39,506 nt of DNA from Paracoccus aerius (GTDB taxonomy: Bacteria > Pseudomonadota > Alphaproteobacteria > Rhodobacterales > Rhodobacteraceae), in the NCBI RefSeq assembly GCF_014656455.1, contig NZ_BNCL01000015.1:1-39506 (forward strand), written 5' to 3'. The notes below the pieces were generated by a model that worked only from the letters and a program-made list of their open reading frames with translations, had not been told where the DNA came from and ran no database searches. The translations under genes and the position numbers were made by a program. How positions within the stretch are numbered: position 1 is the first letter of the stretch; each line of letters opens with the position of its first letter. This document shows, piece by piece, positions 16,830 to 27,434 of this stretch.

Positions 16830-19012
16830 CGCCGCCGCTTGGACCGCTTGTTGCCGCCGCGCTGCCCCGCCCTGCCCGCCGTGGACCGACCCGAGGCCTT
16901 CACGGCCTCCTCGGCCGCTTCCTCGATCACGGACTGGCGCGCCAGGGGATCGTCCGAAACGGCAAGCTCGACCGCTTCCAGCCGCTTCACCTCGTCGCGC
17001 AGGCGGGCGGCTTCCTCGAACTCGAGGTTCTCGGCGGCCTTGCGCATCTGGGTGCGCAGCGCGTCGAGATGCACCTGAAGGTTTCCGCCGACCATCGGGC
17101 GGTCCACCTTGGCGGTGATGCGCGACTGGTCGGTGTCGCCCTGCCACAGGCCCGCCAGCACATCCTCGACATTCTTGCGGACGGTCTGCGGCGTGATGCC
17201 ATGGGCCTCGTTATAGGCCATCTGCTTCTGCCGGCGGCGTTCGGTTTCGGCCATCGCGCGTTCCATGCTGCCGGTGATGTGGTCGGCATACATGATCACG
17301 CGTCCTTCGGCATTGCGCGCGGCGCGGCCGATGGTCTGGATCAGCGAGGTTTCGGACCGCAGGAAGCCTTCCTTGTCCGCATCCAGGATCGCGACCAGCC
17401 CGCATTCGGGAATGTCCAGGCCTTCGCGCAACAGGTTGATGCCCACCAGCACGTCAAAGGCGCCAAGGCGCAGGTCGCGCAGGATCTCGATCCGCTCGAT
17501 CGTGTCGATGTCGCTGTGCATGTAGCGGATGCGGATGCCCTGTTCGTGGAAGTATTCCGTCAGATCCTCGGCCATGCGCTTGGTCAGGGTGGTGACCAGC
17601 GTGCGCAGGCCCGCCGCGCTGACCTTGCGAATCTCGTCCAGCAGGTCGTCCACCTGCATCTCGACCGGGCGGATCTCGATCTGCGGGTCCAGAAGGCCGG
17701 TGGGGCGGATGATCTGTTCGGTGAAGACGCCGCCGGTCTGGTCCATCTCCCACTGGGCAGGGGTGGCGCTGACGAAGACCGACTGCGGGCGCATCGCGTC
17801 CCATTCCTCGAACTTCAGCGGGCGGTTGTCCATGCAGCTTGGCAGGCGGAAGCCGTGTTCGGCCAGCGTGAACTTGCGTCGGAAGTCGCCGCGATACATG
17901 CCGCCGATCTGCGGCACCGATACGTGGGATTCGTCGGCGAAGACGATGGCATTGTCGGGGATGAACTCGAACAGCGTGGGGGGCGGCTCGCCCGGCGCGC
18001 GGCCGGTCAGGTAGCGGGAATAGTTCTCGATGCCGTTGCAGACGCCGGTGGCCTCCAGCATCTCGATGTCGAAGTTGGTGCGCTGTTCCAGCCGCTGCGC
18101 TTCCAGCAGCTTGCCTTCATCGACAAGCTGCTTCAACCGACCCTGAAGTTCCGCCTTGATCCCCTTGATCGCCTGCTGCAGCGTCGGGCGCGGCGTGACG
18201 TAATGGCTGTTCGCATAGATGCGGATCTGGCGGAAGTTGTCGGTCTTCTGCCCGGTGAGGGGATCGAATTCGGTGATCGCCTCAAGCTCGTTTCCGAAGA
18301 AGTCGAAGCGCCAGGCACGATCGTCAAGATGCGCGGGCCAGACTTCGACCACGTCGCCCTTGACGCGGAAACCGCCCCGCTGAAAGGCCGCGTCCAGCCG
18401 CCGATACTGCTGGGCGACAAGTTGGGCGATGAATTCCCGCTGGTCATAGCTGTCGCCCACGATCATGTCCTGGGTCATGGCCGAATAGGTCTCGACCGAG
18501 CCGATGCCGTAGATGCAGCTGACCGAGGCCACGATGATCACGTCGTCGCGTTCCAGCAGCGCCCGGGTGGCCGAATGGCGCATCCGGTCGATGGCCTCGT
18601 TGATCTGGGATTCCTTCTCGATATAGGTATCCGACCGCGCGACATATGCCTCGGGCTGGTAATAGTCATAGTAGCTGACGAAGTATTCCACCGCGTTGTC
18701 GGGGAAGAAACCCTTGAATTCGCCGTAAAGCTGGGCCGCCAGGGTCTTGTTGGGCGCCAGGATGATCGCCGGGCGCTGCGTCGCCTCGATCACCTTCGCC
18801 ATGGTGAAGGTCTTGCCGGTGCCGGTGGCCCCCAGCAGCACCTGGTCGCGTTCCCCCGCCTGCACGCCCTGGGTCAGTTCGACGATCGCGGTAGGCTGGT
18901 CGCCCGCCGGTTGGAATTCGCTTTTCATCACAAAGCGCCGCCCGCCTTCCAGCTTGGGGCGGGTGACTTCGATCGGACGCGCGACCGGCGCGTTGGTATT
19001 GTTATGGCCCAT
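16826..19012 (-). CDS. uvrB: Excinuclease ABC subunit B
   Basis: The protein has 728 aa. An alphaproteobacterial-type N-terminal extension ([10 protein letters not shown]...) precedes the conserved [17 protein letters not shown]. Walker A is GATGTGKTF (61-69). The damage-probing beta-hairpin segment [18 protein letters not shown] is intact, helicase motifs run on to [20 protein letters not shown], and a C-terminal UVR motif for UvrC/UvrA contact ([20 protein letters not shown]) is present. It verifies damage handed over by UvrA in nucleotide excision repair. The ATG at 19012 has GAAGGG at good spacing. No GTTC-N7-GTTC box is seen upstream, unlike uvrA. The stop shares a TTAA palindrome with the kinase stop. 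Confidence 0.96.
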   Translation of the reverse strand: MGHNNTNAPVARPIEVTRPKLEGGRRFVMKSEFQPAGDQPTAIVELTQGVQAGERDQVLLGATGTGKTFTMAKVIEATQRPAIILAPNKTLAAQLYGEFKGFFPDNAVEYFVSYYDYYQPEAYVARSDTYIEKESQINEAIDRMRHSATRALLERDDVIIVASVSCIYGIGSVETYSAMTQDMIVGDSYDQREFIAQLVAQQYRRLDAAFQRGGFRVKGDVVEVWPAHLDDRAWRFDFFGNELEAITEFDPLTGQKTDNFRQIRIYANSHYVTPRPTLQQAIKGIKAELQGRLKQLVDEGKLLEAQRLEQRTNFDIEMLEATGVCNGIENYSRYLTGRAPGEPPPTLFEFIPDNAIVFADESHVSVPQIGGMYRGDFRRKFTLAEHGFRLPSCMDNRPLKFEEWDAMRPQSVFVSATPAQWEMDQTGGVFTEQIIRPTGLLDPQIEIRPVEMQVDDLLDEIRKVSAAGLRTLVTTLTKRMAEDLTEYFHEQGIRIRYMHSDIDTIERIEILRDLRLGAFDVLVGINLLREGLDIPECGLVAILDADKEGFLRSETSLIQTIGRAARNAEGRVIMYADHITGSMERAMAETERRRQKQMAYNEAHGITPQTVRKNVEDVLAGLWQGDTDQSRITAKVDRPMVGGNLQVHLDALRTQMRKAAENLEFEEAARLRDEVKRLEAVELAVSDDPLARQSVIEEAAEEAVKASGRSTAGRAGQRGGNKRSKRRR

Positions 19013-19090
19013 CAGGCACCCTTCATGCGGCAAAACCAGTAAGGTGTGGTGGTTCCTAGGAAAGTCAACCTCGGGTCAGAAGAAGGGGCA

Positions 19091-20305
19091 TCACCGCTTG
19101 AACCGGGCCGGTCGCATTTCAGCCCAACCCTGCCCGCCGTCCATTTCCTCGGCCAGGATTTCTGATGTCACCGGACCCAGAGTGAAGCCCTGGTGCCCGT
19201 GGCCGAAATGCGCCCAGAGGTTTGGCTGGTCCGGCACCCTGCCGATCACCGGCAGCATGTCGGGAATGCAGGGGCGGCGGCCGGTCCAGGGCTCGGCCTC
19301 GACCGGGCTGCCGATGTCGAACAATTCGCGCGCGGCCTTTTCGCCGTGCTTCAGTTGCGGGGGCGACAGGCGCGGGTGGCTGGTCAGTTCGGCGGCGGTG
19401 GCGATGCGCAACCCGCGCCGCATCGGCGACAGCACGACCGAGTTGCCGAAGTCCGCGATCGGGTGGTTCGGCGGAGTCTCCATCCGGTAGTGACGATGGT
19501 AGCCGCGCTTGAAGACCATCGGGACTGTCAGGCCGAAGCGTTGCAGCAGCATCGGCGACCAGGGGCCAAGCGCGACGACTGCGTGTTCGGCGGTTTCATC
19601 CCCCACCCGCCAGCCGCTGCCCGCGCGCTGCAGGTCGCCCGCGTCGGCGTTGACGATCCGCCCGCCCTGCCTTTCGAACAGCGCTGCATAGGCCGCGACC
19701 AACCCGCCGGGATCGGAGCAGGTCCAGGCATCGGCCCAGTGGGTCGCGCCCTCGACCTCGATCTTGATGGCGGGTTCGAGCGCGCGCAGCGCCTTGCCGT
19801 CCATCAGCTTGGCCTCGACCCCGAATTCCTCCATGAAGCGCTTGGCCGTGACCCGTGCCTTGTCCATGCGGGCGGAGGTGCGATGCACCTCGATGTAACC
19901 GTCGCGGCGGATGATGTTGTCAGCGCCCGCCGCCTGGACCAGCGGCGCGTGGCGATCGGTGGACTGGCGGATCAGTTTGCCCCAGGTCAGCGTGGCCCGG
20001 CGGTGGCCGGCGGGAAGGGAGTTGACGGCATAGTTCCAGACCGCACCCAGTTGCGACAGCAGGCCCGGAATGTTCCACTTGACGTCATAGCCCATGCCCA
20101 GGGCGATCTGGATCAGCGCGGCGGGTGCCAGCGGCATTGCATAGGGTTCCACCGCCTCGGTCTGGATCAGGCCGGCATTGCCATAGCTGGTTTCCCGGCC
20201 CGGCACGCCGCGTTCGATGATCGTGACCTGATGCCCCCGCGCCTGAAGCGCCAGCCCGGAGGTGACGCCGACCATGCCTGCACCCAGAACCAAAATCTCT
20301 GCCAT
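19091..20305 (-). CDS. FAD-dependent amine oxidoreductase, D-amino acid dehydrogenase (DadA)-like
   Basis: The protein has 404 aa. The N-terminal FAD-binding motif is VLGAGMVGVTSGLALQARGH. The DAO-fold C-terminus has VPVIGR-like DMLPVIGRVPDQPNLWAHFGHGHQGFTLGPVTSEILAE in family position, the usual end of DadA-type enzymes. It would oxidise D-amino acids or a related amine, such as an N-methyl amino acid or opine, and feed electrons to the membrane. The ATG at 20305 is preferred because AGGGG lies 6 bases before it; the in-frame ATG at 20311 abuts that same SD. It stands alone between uvrB and sufS with no racemase or transporter nearby, so the substrate cannot be named. Confidence 0.82.
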   Translation of the reverse strand: MAEILVLGAGMVGVTSGLALQARGHQVTIIERGVPGRETSYGNAGLIQTEAVEPYAMPLAPAALIQIALGMGYDVKWNIPGLLSQLGAVWNYAVNSLPAGHRRATLTWGKLIRQSTDRHAPLVQAAGADNIIRRDGYIEVHRTSARMDKARVTAKRFMEEFGVEAKLMDGKALRALEPAIKIEVEGATHWADAWTCSDPGGLVAAYAALFERQGGRIVNADAGDLQRAGSGWRVGDETAEHAVVALGPWSPMLLQRFGLTVPMVFKRGYHRHYRMETPPNHPIADFGNSVVLSPMRRGLRIATAAELTSHPRLSPPQLKHGEKAARELFDIGSPVEAEPWTGRRPCIPDMLPVIGRVPDQPNLWAHFGHGHQGFTLGPVTSEILAEEMDGGQGWAEMRPARFKR

Positions 20306-20399
20306 ATCCATCCCCTGAACGACGACTTTGGATCAGGGATGCAGACAATAGGCCCAGCGACAAGACGATCTTCGGCGACACGGCCGAACTTTGCAAGAT

Positions 20400-21611
20400 T
20401 CAGGCGAAAAGCTCTCGGCAGAAGGTCAATCCTTCGACCAAGGCATCCACATCCTGCCTGGTGTTGTACATGGCGAAGGACGCCCGGGCGCTTGCAGTGA
20501 TGCCGAAGAACTCCATCAGCGGCATGGCGCAATGGCTGCCGGCCCGGACGGCGATGCCGCGCTTGTCCAGGATGGTGGACAGGTCATGCGCGTGGGCGCC
20601 CTGCATGGTCATGGAAAAGATCGCGCCCTTGTCCGGCGCGTCACCCTGGACCTGCAGCCAGTTCAGGCTGCGCAGACGGTCGCGGGCGTAATCGCGCAAG
20701 CCCCGCTCATGGGCCGCGATATTCTCCATCCCCAGGTCCATCATGTATTCAAGGGCAGCACCCAAGCCGATCTGGTTGACGATGCCAGGGGTTCCCGCCT
20801 CGAACCGCAGGGGCGGGTCGGCATAGTCGACGGCATCGCGGGTGACGGTGCGGATCATGTCGCCGCCGCCCAGGAAGGGGCGCATCTCGGCCTGGCGGTC
20901 GCGGCGGATCCACATCGCGCCGGAACCCGAGGGGCCGTAAAGCTTGTGGCCGGTGATGCAGTAGAAATCGACGCCAAGTGCGACCAGATCGACCGGCAAA
21001 TGCACCGCTGCCTGCGAGCCGTCGACCAGCACGGGAACGTCCGTCCCCCGCGCGATGGCGCCGACATCGACGATCGTGCCGGTGACGTTCGACATATGCG
21101 TGACCGCGATCAGCCTGGTCTTCGGGCCCACTGCGGCCAGCACCTTTTCGGGCGGCAGGCTGCCGTCGGCTTCGGGTTCGACCCATTTCAGCACCACCCC
21201 CTGCCGCTCGCGCAGGAAATGCCAAGGGACGATATTGGCGTGGTGTTCCAGGACGGACAGCACGATCTCGTCCCCCGCCTGCAGGCGCGGCGCGGCCCAG
21301 CCATAGCTGACCAGGTTGATCCCCTCGGTCGAACCGCTGGTAAAGATCACCTCATCCTCGTGCGGGGCGTTCAGGAAGCGGGCGATGATGGCGCGGACGC
21401 GTTCATAGTTGTCGGTGGCCAAGTTCGACAGGAAATGCAGGCCCCGATGGACGTTGGCATATTCGCCTTCATAGGTGCGGGTGATCGCGTCGATCACCTG
21501 GCGCGGCTTTTGGGCGCTTGCGCCGCTGTCCAGATAGACCAGCGGGCGGTTGTTCACCTGCCGCGACAGGATCGGGAAGTCGGCACGGACCTTGTCGATA
21601 TCGAAGCTCAT
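20400..21611 (-). CDS. sufS: Type II cysteine desulfurase SufS
   Basis: The protein has 403 aa, starting MSFDIDKVRADFPIL. It contains YLDSGASAQKP at the start of the class V aminotransferase fold, the PLP-binding Lys223 in ITGHKLYGPSG, and the active-site Cys361 in RAGSHCAMPLM. It takes sulfur from cysteine as a persulfide for Fe-S assembly on SufBCD. Type II enzymes normally need SufE or SufU to pass the sulfur on, and neither is seen in this cluster. The ATG overlaps the stop of the upstream Yip1-like gene (ATGA). It is the last gene of the cluster; the next gene downstream is the DadA-like one, 94 bases away. Confidence 0.94.
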   Translation of the reverse strand: MSFDIDKVRADFPILSRQVNNRPLVYLDSGASAQKPRQVIDAITRTYEGEYANVHRGLHFLSNLATDNYERVRAIIARFLNAPHEDEVIFTSGSTEGINLVSYGWAAPRLQAGDEIVLSVLEHHANIVPWHFLRERQGVVLKWVEPEADGSLPPEKVLAAVGPKTRLIAVTHMSNVTGTIVDVGAIARGTDVPVLVDGSQAAVHLPVDLVALGVDFYCITGHKLYGPSGSGAMWIRRDRQAEMRPFLGGGDMIRTVTRDAVDYADPPLRFEAGTPGIVNQIGLGAALEYMMDLGMENIAAHERGLRDYARDRLRSLNWLQVQGDAPDKGAIFSMTMQGAHAHDLSTILDKRGIAVRAGSHCAMPLMEFFGITASARASFAMYNTRQDVDALVEGLTFCRELFA

Positions 21612-22201
21612 TGCGGCATCTCCGGCATGATTCCTAGGGCGGCGGCAAGCAGGGACAGAACGAAACCCGCCACGAATACGGTTCCGATCATCCCCAGGAC
21701 CACCTTGGGCGTGCTGTGAAAGCCGTGCAGCGCCTTGGTGAACTGCACGGTCAGCCACAGGAACAGCGCGATCGCCAGCAGCCCGAAGATGCCCGCCACG
21801 CCCGGCAGGATCAGCGACAGGACCACTTGCGCGGCCTGCACGATCAGCAGCAGCACCTCGATCCAGACGGTCAGAAGCAGGGCATCCTCGAACCGGCCGC
21901 CGCCGCCGAACATGCGGCCCACGCCCGACATCAGCCCTGCCGCCAGCACGATGGCCCCCATCTGCATCACGGCCAGCACCATCGGCTGCTGGCTGAGGAC
22001 GACAACCCGGTCGCCCTCTGGCCCGGGGGCGCTGAACAACGCGGCGGCCAGCGAGGCCAGCAGCGCCGAGACCGAAACAGCTGCCAGAAGCGCCATCCAC
22101 CGCGCCTGGATCGGCCAGCCCTGCGCCATCAGGTCGCGCGCCGCCGCCTGCGGATCGCGGAACGACAAGCCGACCAGGGCCTTGAAGTCATCGAACGTCA
22201 T
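21608..22201 (-). CDS. Yip1-like integral membrane protein in the suf cluster (second copy)
   Basis: The protein has 197 aa and five predicted membrane segments. A soluble N-terminus MTFDDFKALVGLSFRDPQAAARDL is typical of bacterial Yip1-domain proteins, in which this 'SFRDP' part precedes the bundle. Hydrophobic segments lie at about residues 35-58, 75-97, 105-130, 133-152 and 168-190. Both ends overlap neighbours: the start overlaps the stop of the first Yip1-like gene and the stop overlaps the sufS start. Bacterial Yip1-family proteins have no established function. The position suggests a membrane-linked role in Fe-S assembly or merely shared expression. Confidence 0.8.
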   Translation of the reverse strand: MTFDDFKALVGLSFRDPQAAARDLMAQGWPIQARWMALLAAVSVSALLASLAAALFSAPGPEGDRVVVLSQQPMVLAVMQMGAIVLAAGLMSGVGRMFGGGGRFEDALLLTVWIEVLLLIVQAAQVVLSLILPGVAGIFGLLAIALFLWLTVQFTKALHGFHSTPKVVLGMIGTVFVAGFVLSLLAAALGIMPEMPQ

Positions 22202-22716
22202 TTTCGCCTCGCCAGCGCCGCGATACCGGCACCCCAGATCATCAGGAAACCCAGCCCGGAAACCGCCTGGACCAAGGCAAGGGCGGACCCCTGTCCCACA
22301 AGCCCGGCCACCAAGCCTGCCAGCAGCATCGCGGGCGCAACCGCCAGCAAGGCCCAGAACAGCGCCAACCGGGAATCCTCGGGGGTAAGCCGCCAGGGTG
22401 TCAGACGGGACAAAAGCGATGCCAGCGCCGCCAGGCCATAGGCCAGGATCGGCATCATGAACATCACAGCCAGCAACGCCCCGCCCATCCGGGCCTGGAA
22501 CGGCACCGCCGGGTCAAGCTGGGCCAGCCGCGCATGACCGGGGGCCTGGGCGATCAGGAAGATCAGCATCGCCGACATCAGCACGCCCAGCTTGGACCCT
22601 TCCGGCATGTCGGAAAGACCCCGCACCACCCGGCGCGGGGCCACCCAGCTTTGCAGCACCCGGGGAACGATGCCCCGCGGCGCGGCCCCTACTGAACCGC
22701 GTTGAGGGTCAGCCAC
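22198..22716 (-). CDS. Yip1-like integral membrane protein in the suf cluster (first copy)
   Basis: The protein has up to 172 aa and about four membrane segments. The part from VLQSWVAPRRVVRGL on resembles the N-terminus of Yip1-domain proteins, followed by hydrophobic helices (VLMSAMLIFLIAQAP, ALLAVMFMMPILAYGLAAL, LFWALLAVAPAMLLAGLVAGL, LGFLMIWGAGIAAL). The start is uncertain. The GTG at 22716 overlaps the sufD end by 28 bases; an in-frame GTG at 22665 lies just beyond the sufD stop but shortens the conserved N-terminus. It shares an ATGA overlap with the second Yip1-like gene. The two are probably diverged duplicates that act together. Function unknown. Confidence 0.75.
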   Translation of the reverse strand: MADPQRGSVGAAPRGIVPRVLQSWVAPRRVVRGLSDMPEGSKLGVLMSAMLIFLIAQAPGHARLAQLDPAVPFQARMGGALLAVMFMMPILAYGLAALASLLSRLTPWRLTPEDSRLALFWALLAVAPAMLLAGLVAGLVGQGSALALVQAVSGLGFLMIWGAGIAALARRK

Positions 22717-24019
22717 ACGTCGAGCCGTTCATAGATGCAATCGCGGATCGCCTCGTCCTCGACCTCGGCCAGGGCGTCGGCCAGGAAGGACAGGACCAGG
22801 AAGACGATGGCCCGTTCACGCGGCACCCCGCGGGACCGCAGATAGAACAACGCCTCGTCGTCGATCGCGCCGGTGGTCGAACCATGCGAACATTTCACGT
22901 CGTCGGCGTAGATCTCCAGCTCGGGCTTGGCCAGGAACTGGCTGCGTTCGTCCAGCAGCAGCGCCTGGCTGATCTGGTAGCCGTCGGTCTTCTGCGCGCC
23001 GGGCTTGACCAGTATCTTGCCCTGGAACACGCCCTCGGCCCCGTTTTTCAGCACCTTCTTGAAGACCTGGCGGCTTTCGCAGCGTTCTGCCCCGTGGGTG
23101 ATGAAGACGGTGTCGTCCTGATGGAAGGGCGCCTTGCCCCCGTCGCCCAGAACGGCCGCCGCGATATGGGCCACCGCATCGTCGCCCGCGATGTCGATCA
23201 CCGCCTCGTTGCGCATCATCGTGCCGTTCACCGCCAAGGTGAAGGACTTGAACTGCGCCCTTGCGGCAACGCGCGCGAAGATATGGCCGATGCCCACCTT
23301 CGCCTCGATCGCGCGCTTGGACGCGACATGGTGGAACGCGGCGCCTTCGGCCAGATCGACCTCGATCACGCTGTTCGACCGGGCGCCCGACATGCCGGTT
23401 TCCAGCAGGGTCAGTTCCGCACCCGGCTCGACCCGGATCAGGTGGTGCCACATGGCGTCCGCCCCATCCGACGCACGGCGATGCACGACATGGATCGGCT
23501 TCGACGGCTTTCCGGTGACGCGGATCAGCAGCCCGTCGGGGGCGGCGGCAGTGTTCAACGTCGCAAAGGGACGGCGGACGGGATGCTGGCCCGCAGCCTC
23601 CAGCTTGCCATAAAGTTCGGCCGCCCATTCCGCCCCGTCAGCCTTTGCAAGCGTCAGGATCTCGACCCCGTCCAGGGCCAGGTCATCGGATGCGGCCTCG
23701 TCGAACCGGCCGTCGACAAAGACCAGCGTCAGCTTGTCCAGCGTGTCGAACAGCGGGGTTTCCTGACCGTCAGGCACGGCAATCGCCGCCGCTTGCGGCG
23801 CGTTGAAGGGACGCGGGTCCGTATAGCGCCAGTATTCGTCGCGCGGACCGGGAAGCCCCATGTCCTGCAGGCGCGTCAAGGCATCGCGGCGCGCAGCAGC
23901 GGCAAAGCCGCCCTGCGGCAGGGTCAGGGCCGCAAGCCGCGCGTCAAGCGCACCGGCGGGTTTGGGCGCGCCTTCGACCGTCGGGGTGTGGTCCTTCGCC
24001 TGGACTGCGGTGTCCGCCA

Positions 24020-24020
<1 letters not shown>
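22689..24020 (-). CDS. sufD: Fe-S cluster assembly scaffold protein SufD
   Basis: The protein has 443 aa, starting MADTAVQAKDHTPTVEGAP. The SufBD core beta-helix region is recognisable: PLLVRVTG-like GLLIRVTGKPSKPIHVVHR, the C-terminal HGAERCESRQVFKKVLKNGAEGVFQGKI, and the end motif CSHGSTTGAIDDEALFYLRSRGV. SufD forms the SufBC2D scaffold with SufB and SufC on which clusters are built. The start shares TGATG with the sufC stop, so the two are coupled. The stop lies within the overlap with the Yip1-like gene. Confidence 0.95.
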
Positions 24021-24775
<755 letters not shown>

Positions 24776-24800
24776 CTTTTCCTCATCAGATGGTGGCGGC

Positions 24801-24820
24801 GGTGCCGAAGCCACGGCACC
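24801..24820. promoter_or_regulatory. Hairpin in the sufB-sufC gap
   Basis: GGTGCCG (24801-24807) and CGGCACC (24814-24820) pair perfectly over a 6-base loop. Flanking GATGGT and ACCATC allow an alternative fold. It lies 23 bases beyond the sufB stop. It could stabilise the sufB message end or cut transcription into sufCD partially. No U-run follows, so full termination is unlikely. Confidence 0.4.
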
Positions 24821-24842
24821 ATCATCAAATCCTTCGCGGCCT

Positions 24843-26363
24843 TTAGCCGACCGAGCCTTCCAGTGAAATGGCGACCAGCGACTGGGCCTCCATCGCGAAC
24901 TCCATCGGCAGCGCCTGCAGAACCTCGCGGCAGAAGCCGTTGACAACCAGGGCCACGGCCTCTTCCTCGTCCATGCCCCGCTGGCGGCAATAGAACAGCT
25001 GGTCGTCGTCCACCTTGCTGGTCGTCGCCTCGTGTTCCACGCGGCTGCTGGTATTCTTGACCTCGATATAGGGCACCGTATGGGCGCCGCACTGGTCGCC
25101 GATCAGCAGGCTGTCGCACTGGGTATAGTTGCGGCTGTTCGTCGCCCGCGGGTGCATCGTCACCAGGCCGCGATAGGTGTTCTGCGCGCGGCCCGCCGAG
25201 ATCCCCTTGGACACGATGCGCGACCGGGTATTGCGGCCAAGATGGATCATCTTGGTGCCGGTATCGGCCTGCTGCATGTTGTTGGCGATGGCGATCGAAT
25301 AGAACTCGCCCTGGGATTCATCGCCGCGCAGGATGCAGGACGGGTATTTCCAGGTGATCGCGCTGCCGGTTTCCACCTGCGTCCACATCACCTTGGCGCG
25401 GGCTTCGCGGCAGTCGGCGCGCTTGGTGACGAAGTTGTAGATGCCGCCCTTGCCTTCCTCGTCTCCGGGGAACCAGTTCTGGACGGTCGAGTACTTCACC
25501 TCGGCATCCTCGAGCACGACGATTTCCACAACCGCCGCGTGAAGCTGGTTGGTGTCGCGCTTGGGCGCGGTGCAGCCTTCCAGATAGCTGACATAGCTGC
25601 CCTTGTCGGCGATGATCAGCGTGCGTTCGAATTGCCCGGTGTTCTCCGCGTTGATGCGGAAATAGGTGGAAAGTTCCATCGGGCATTTCACGCCCTTGGG
25701 GACATAGACGAATGAGCCGTCGGAAAAGACCGCGCTGTTCAGCGTCGCGAAATAGTTGTCCGACTGCGGCACGACGCTGCCCAGGTATTTCTTCACCAGG
25801 TCCGGATGCTCGCGGATCGCTTCGCTGATGGAACAGAAGATCACGCCGGCCTTTGCCAGTTCATCCTTGAAGGTCGTGCCGACTGACACGCTGTCGAAGA
25901 CCGCATCGACCGCGACCCGGCGGCCATCGGCGGGCGCGGCCTCGGCCCCTTCGACGCCTGCCAGGATCAGCTGTTCCTTCAGCGGGATGCCCAGCTTTTC
26001 ATAGGTCGCCAGCAGCTTGGGATCGACCTCGTCCAGCGACTTGGGCTTGACCGCCATGCTTTTCGGGCGGGCATAGTAATACTGGTCCTGATAGTCGATT
26101 TCAGGATAGTTCAGCATCGCCCACTTGGGTTCGGTCATGGTGACCCAGCGGCGATAGGCTTCCAGCCGCCATTCGGTCATCCATTCCGGCTCGTTGTTCT
26201 TTTCCGAGATCAGGCGGACGATATCCTCGTTCACCCCCTTGGGGGCATAGTCCATCTCGATCTCGGTATCCCAGCCGTATTTGTAGCTGCCAATGCTTTG
26301 CACGGCCTCGACCGTTTCGCGGTCGACACCCTCGCGCACATCAAGATCGGTGGTTGCAGTCAT
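24843..26363 (-). CDS. sufB: Fe-S cluster assembly scaffold protein SufB
   Basis: The protein has 506 aa, starting [21 protein letters not shown]. Typical SufB features: [14 protein letters not shown] near the N-terminus, [17 protein letters not shown] [60 protein letters not shown] with the conserved Cys, and the end [21 protein letters not shown]. It is the main scaffold subunit where the nascent cluster forms. A strong SD (GAGGAAGGA) lies before the ATG, 30 bases from the upstream desulfurase stop. Confidence 0.96.
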   Translation of the reverse strand: MTATTDLDVREGVDRETVEAVQSIGSYKYGWDTEIEMDYAPKGVNEDIVRLISEKNNEPEWMTEWRLEAYRRWVTMTEPKWAMLNYPEIDYQDQYYYARPKSMAVKPKSLDEVDPKLLATYEKLGIPLKEQLILAGVEGAEAAPADGRRVAVDAVFDSVSVGTTFKDELAKAGVIFCSISEAIREHPDLVKKYLGSVVPQSDNYFATLNSAVFSDGSFVYVPKGVKCPMELSTYFRINAENTGQFERTLIIADKGSYVSYLEGCTAPKRDTNQLHAAVVEIVVLEDAEVKYSTVQNWFPGDEEGKGGIYNFVTKRADCREARAKVMWTQVETGSAITWKYPSCILRGDESQGEFYSIAIANNMQQADTGTKMIHLGRNTRSRIVSKGISAGRAQNTYRGLVTMHPRATNSRNYTQCDSLLIGDQCGAHTVPYIEVKNTSSRVEHEATTSKVDDDQLFYCRQRGMDEEEAVALVVNGFCREVLQALPMEFAMEAQSLVAISLEGSVG

Positions 26364-26393
26364 CCTTTGTCCTTCCTCGGGCCTGGCAATCGC

Positions 26394-27434
26394 CTAGCCG
26401 TTCCGTTCGCGCCATCGTGAATACGCGCTTTCCCACGCATCCGCAAATCGGTTCACCTGATCCTCGCCCAAAGCGGGGCTGATCGAGATCCGGATCGCCG
26501 ATTGCGCGGCCTTGTCATCGAACCCCATGGCCTGCAGCACGCCGCTGGCGCGGACCTTGCCAGAAGAACAGGCCGACCCTGCCGAGATCGCAAAGCCCGC
26601 CAGATCCATCTGCATGACCTGGGTTTCACCCTTCCAGCCCGATGTAAGAAGGCAGGTCGTGTTCGGCAAGCGTCTGGCGCCCTTTCCGGCAACGATTGCG
26701 CCGGGCGCCGTGTCCAGCAGACGGGCCTCCAGGGCGTCGCGCCTTGCGGCAACCTCGTCCCACAGGCCTGCGTCCAGTTCCTTTTGCGCGGCAGTGGCGG
26801 CGGCGGCAAAGCCCAGGATGCCGATCAGGTTCTCGGTCCCGCCGCGCCGGCCCTGTTCCTGGCCGCCGCCGCGGATCATCGCCTCGACATCGGTGCCGCG
26901 CTTGACGACCAGTGCGCCGATTCCCTTGGGACCGCCCAGCTTGTGGGCGCTGACGAAGCCCGCCGTGATGCCAAGCCAGTTGAAGGCGAAGGGGATCTTG
27001 CCGAAGGCCTGCGTCAGGTCGCTGGACCCCAACCCTTCTGGCAGGGACTGGATCACGCCGGTTTCGTTGTTGGCCAGTTGCAGGCTGGCGTTTGCGGGAT
27101 CGGGCACCGTGACGGTGCCGTCCGCGTCCACCGCCAGATCCTGGTCGCACCAGACCTTGATCGCGCTGTGTTCGACCGGCGCGCAGTGAATGCCCCTGCC
27201 CGCCAGAACCATGGCCGCCGCCTCGGTCGTGCCGGATGTGAAGATCACGTCCGCGCCTTCGGCGCCAAGCGCCGCCGCGACCTGTTCGCGCGCGCGCTCC
27301 ATCGCCATCTTGGCGGCGCGGCCTTCGCTGTGGACCGAGGACGGGTTGCCCACGATCTCCATCCCCTCGCGCATCGCGGCCTTCACCTCGTCGCGCAGGG
27401 GCGTGGTGGCGTTCCAGTCCAGATAGGTTCTCAT
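26394..27434 (-). CDS. NifS/IscS-like (class I-type) cysteine desulfurase
   Basis: The protein has 346 aa, shorter than the roughly 400 aa of IscS. It starts MRTYLDWNATTPLRDEVKAA. Motifs: GNPSSVHSEGR, ANNETGVIQ, the PLP Lys165 in SAHKLGGPKG, GGGQEQGRRGGTENL and the active-site Cys289 in SAGSACSSGK. Short NifS-like desulfurases of this kind stand before sufB in many Rhodobacteraceae. It supplies sulfur alongside SufS, so the cluster encodes two desulfurases. The ATG overlaps the coaBC stop (ATGA), an odd partner, since an Rrf2/IscR regulator is often found in that position. Confidence 0.93.
   Translation of the reverse strand: MRTYLDWNATTPLRDEVKAAMREGMEIVGNPSSVHSEGRAAKMAMERAREQVAAALGAEGADVIFTSGTTEAAAMVLAGRGIHCAPVEHSAIKVWCDQDLAVDADGTVTVPDPANASLQLANNETGVIQSLPEGLGSSDLTQAFGKIPFAFNWLGITAGFVSAHKLGGPKGIGALVVKRGTDVEAMIRGGGQEQGRRGGTENLIGILGFAAAATAAQKELDAGLWDEVAARRDALEARLLDTAPGAIVAGKGARRLPNTTCLLTSGWKGETQVMQMDLAGFAISAGSACSSGKVRASGVLQAMGFDDKAAQSAIRISISPALGEDQVNRFADAWESAYSRWRERNG

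Noticed and set aside
15810..17147. 445-codon minus-strand open frame
   Set aside because: Antisense to the kinase HATPase/REC part and overlapping the true uvrB end in another frame.
19012..19026. Mini-ORF ATG-AAG-GGT-GCC-TGA whose stop overlaps the uvrB ATG
   Set aside because: It could be a leader peptide, but the same bases supply the uvrB SD (GAAGGG), which explains them simply.
17069..19042. 657-codon plus-strand open frame
   Set aside because: Antisense to uvrB; shadow composition and no recognisable motif.
19040..19068. Possible uvrB promoter (TTGACT with ACCTTA)
   Set aside because: The -10 match is too poor to list as a feature.
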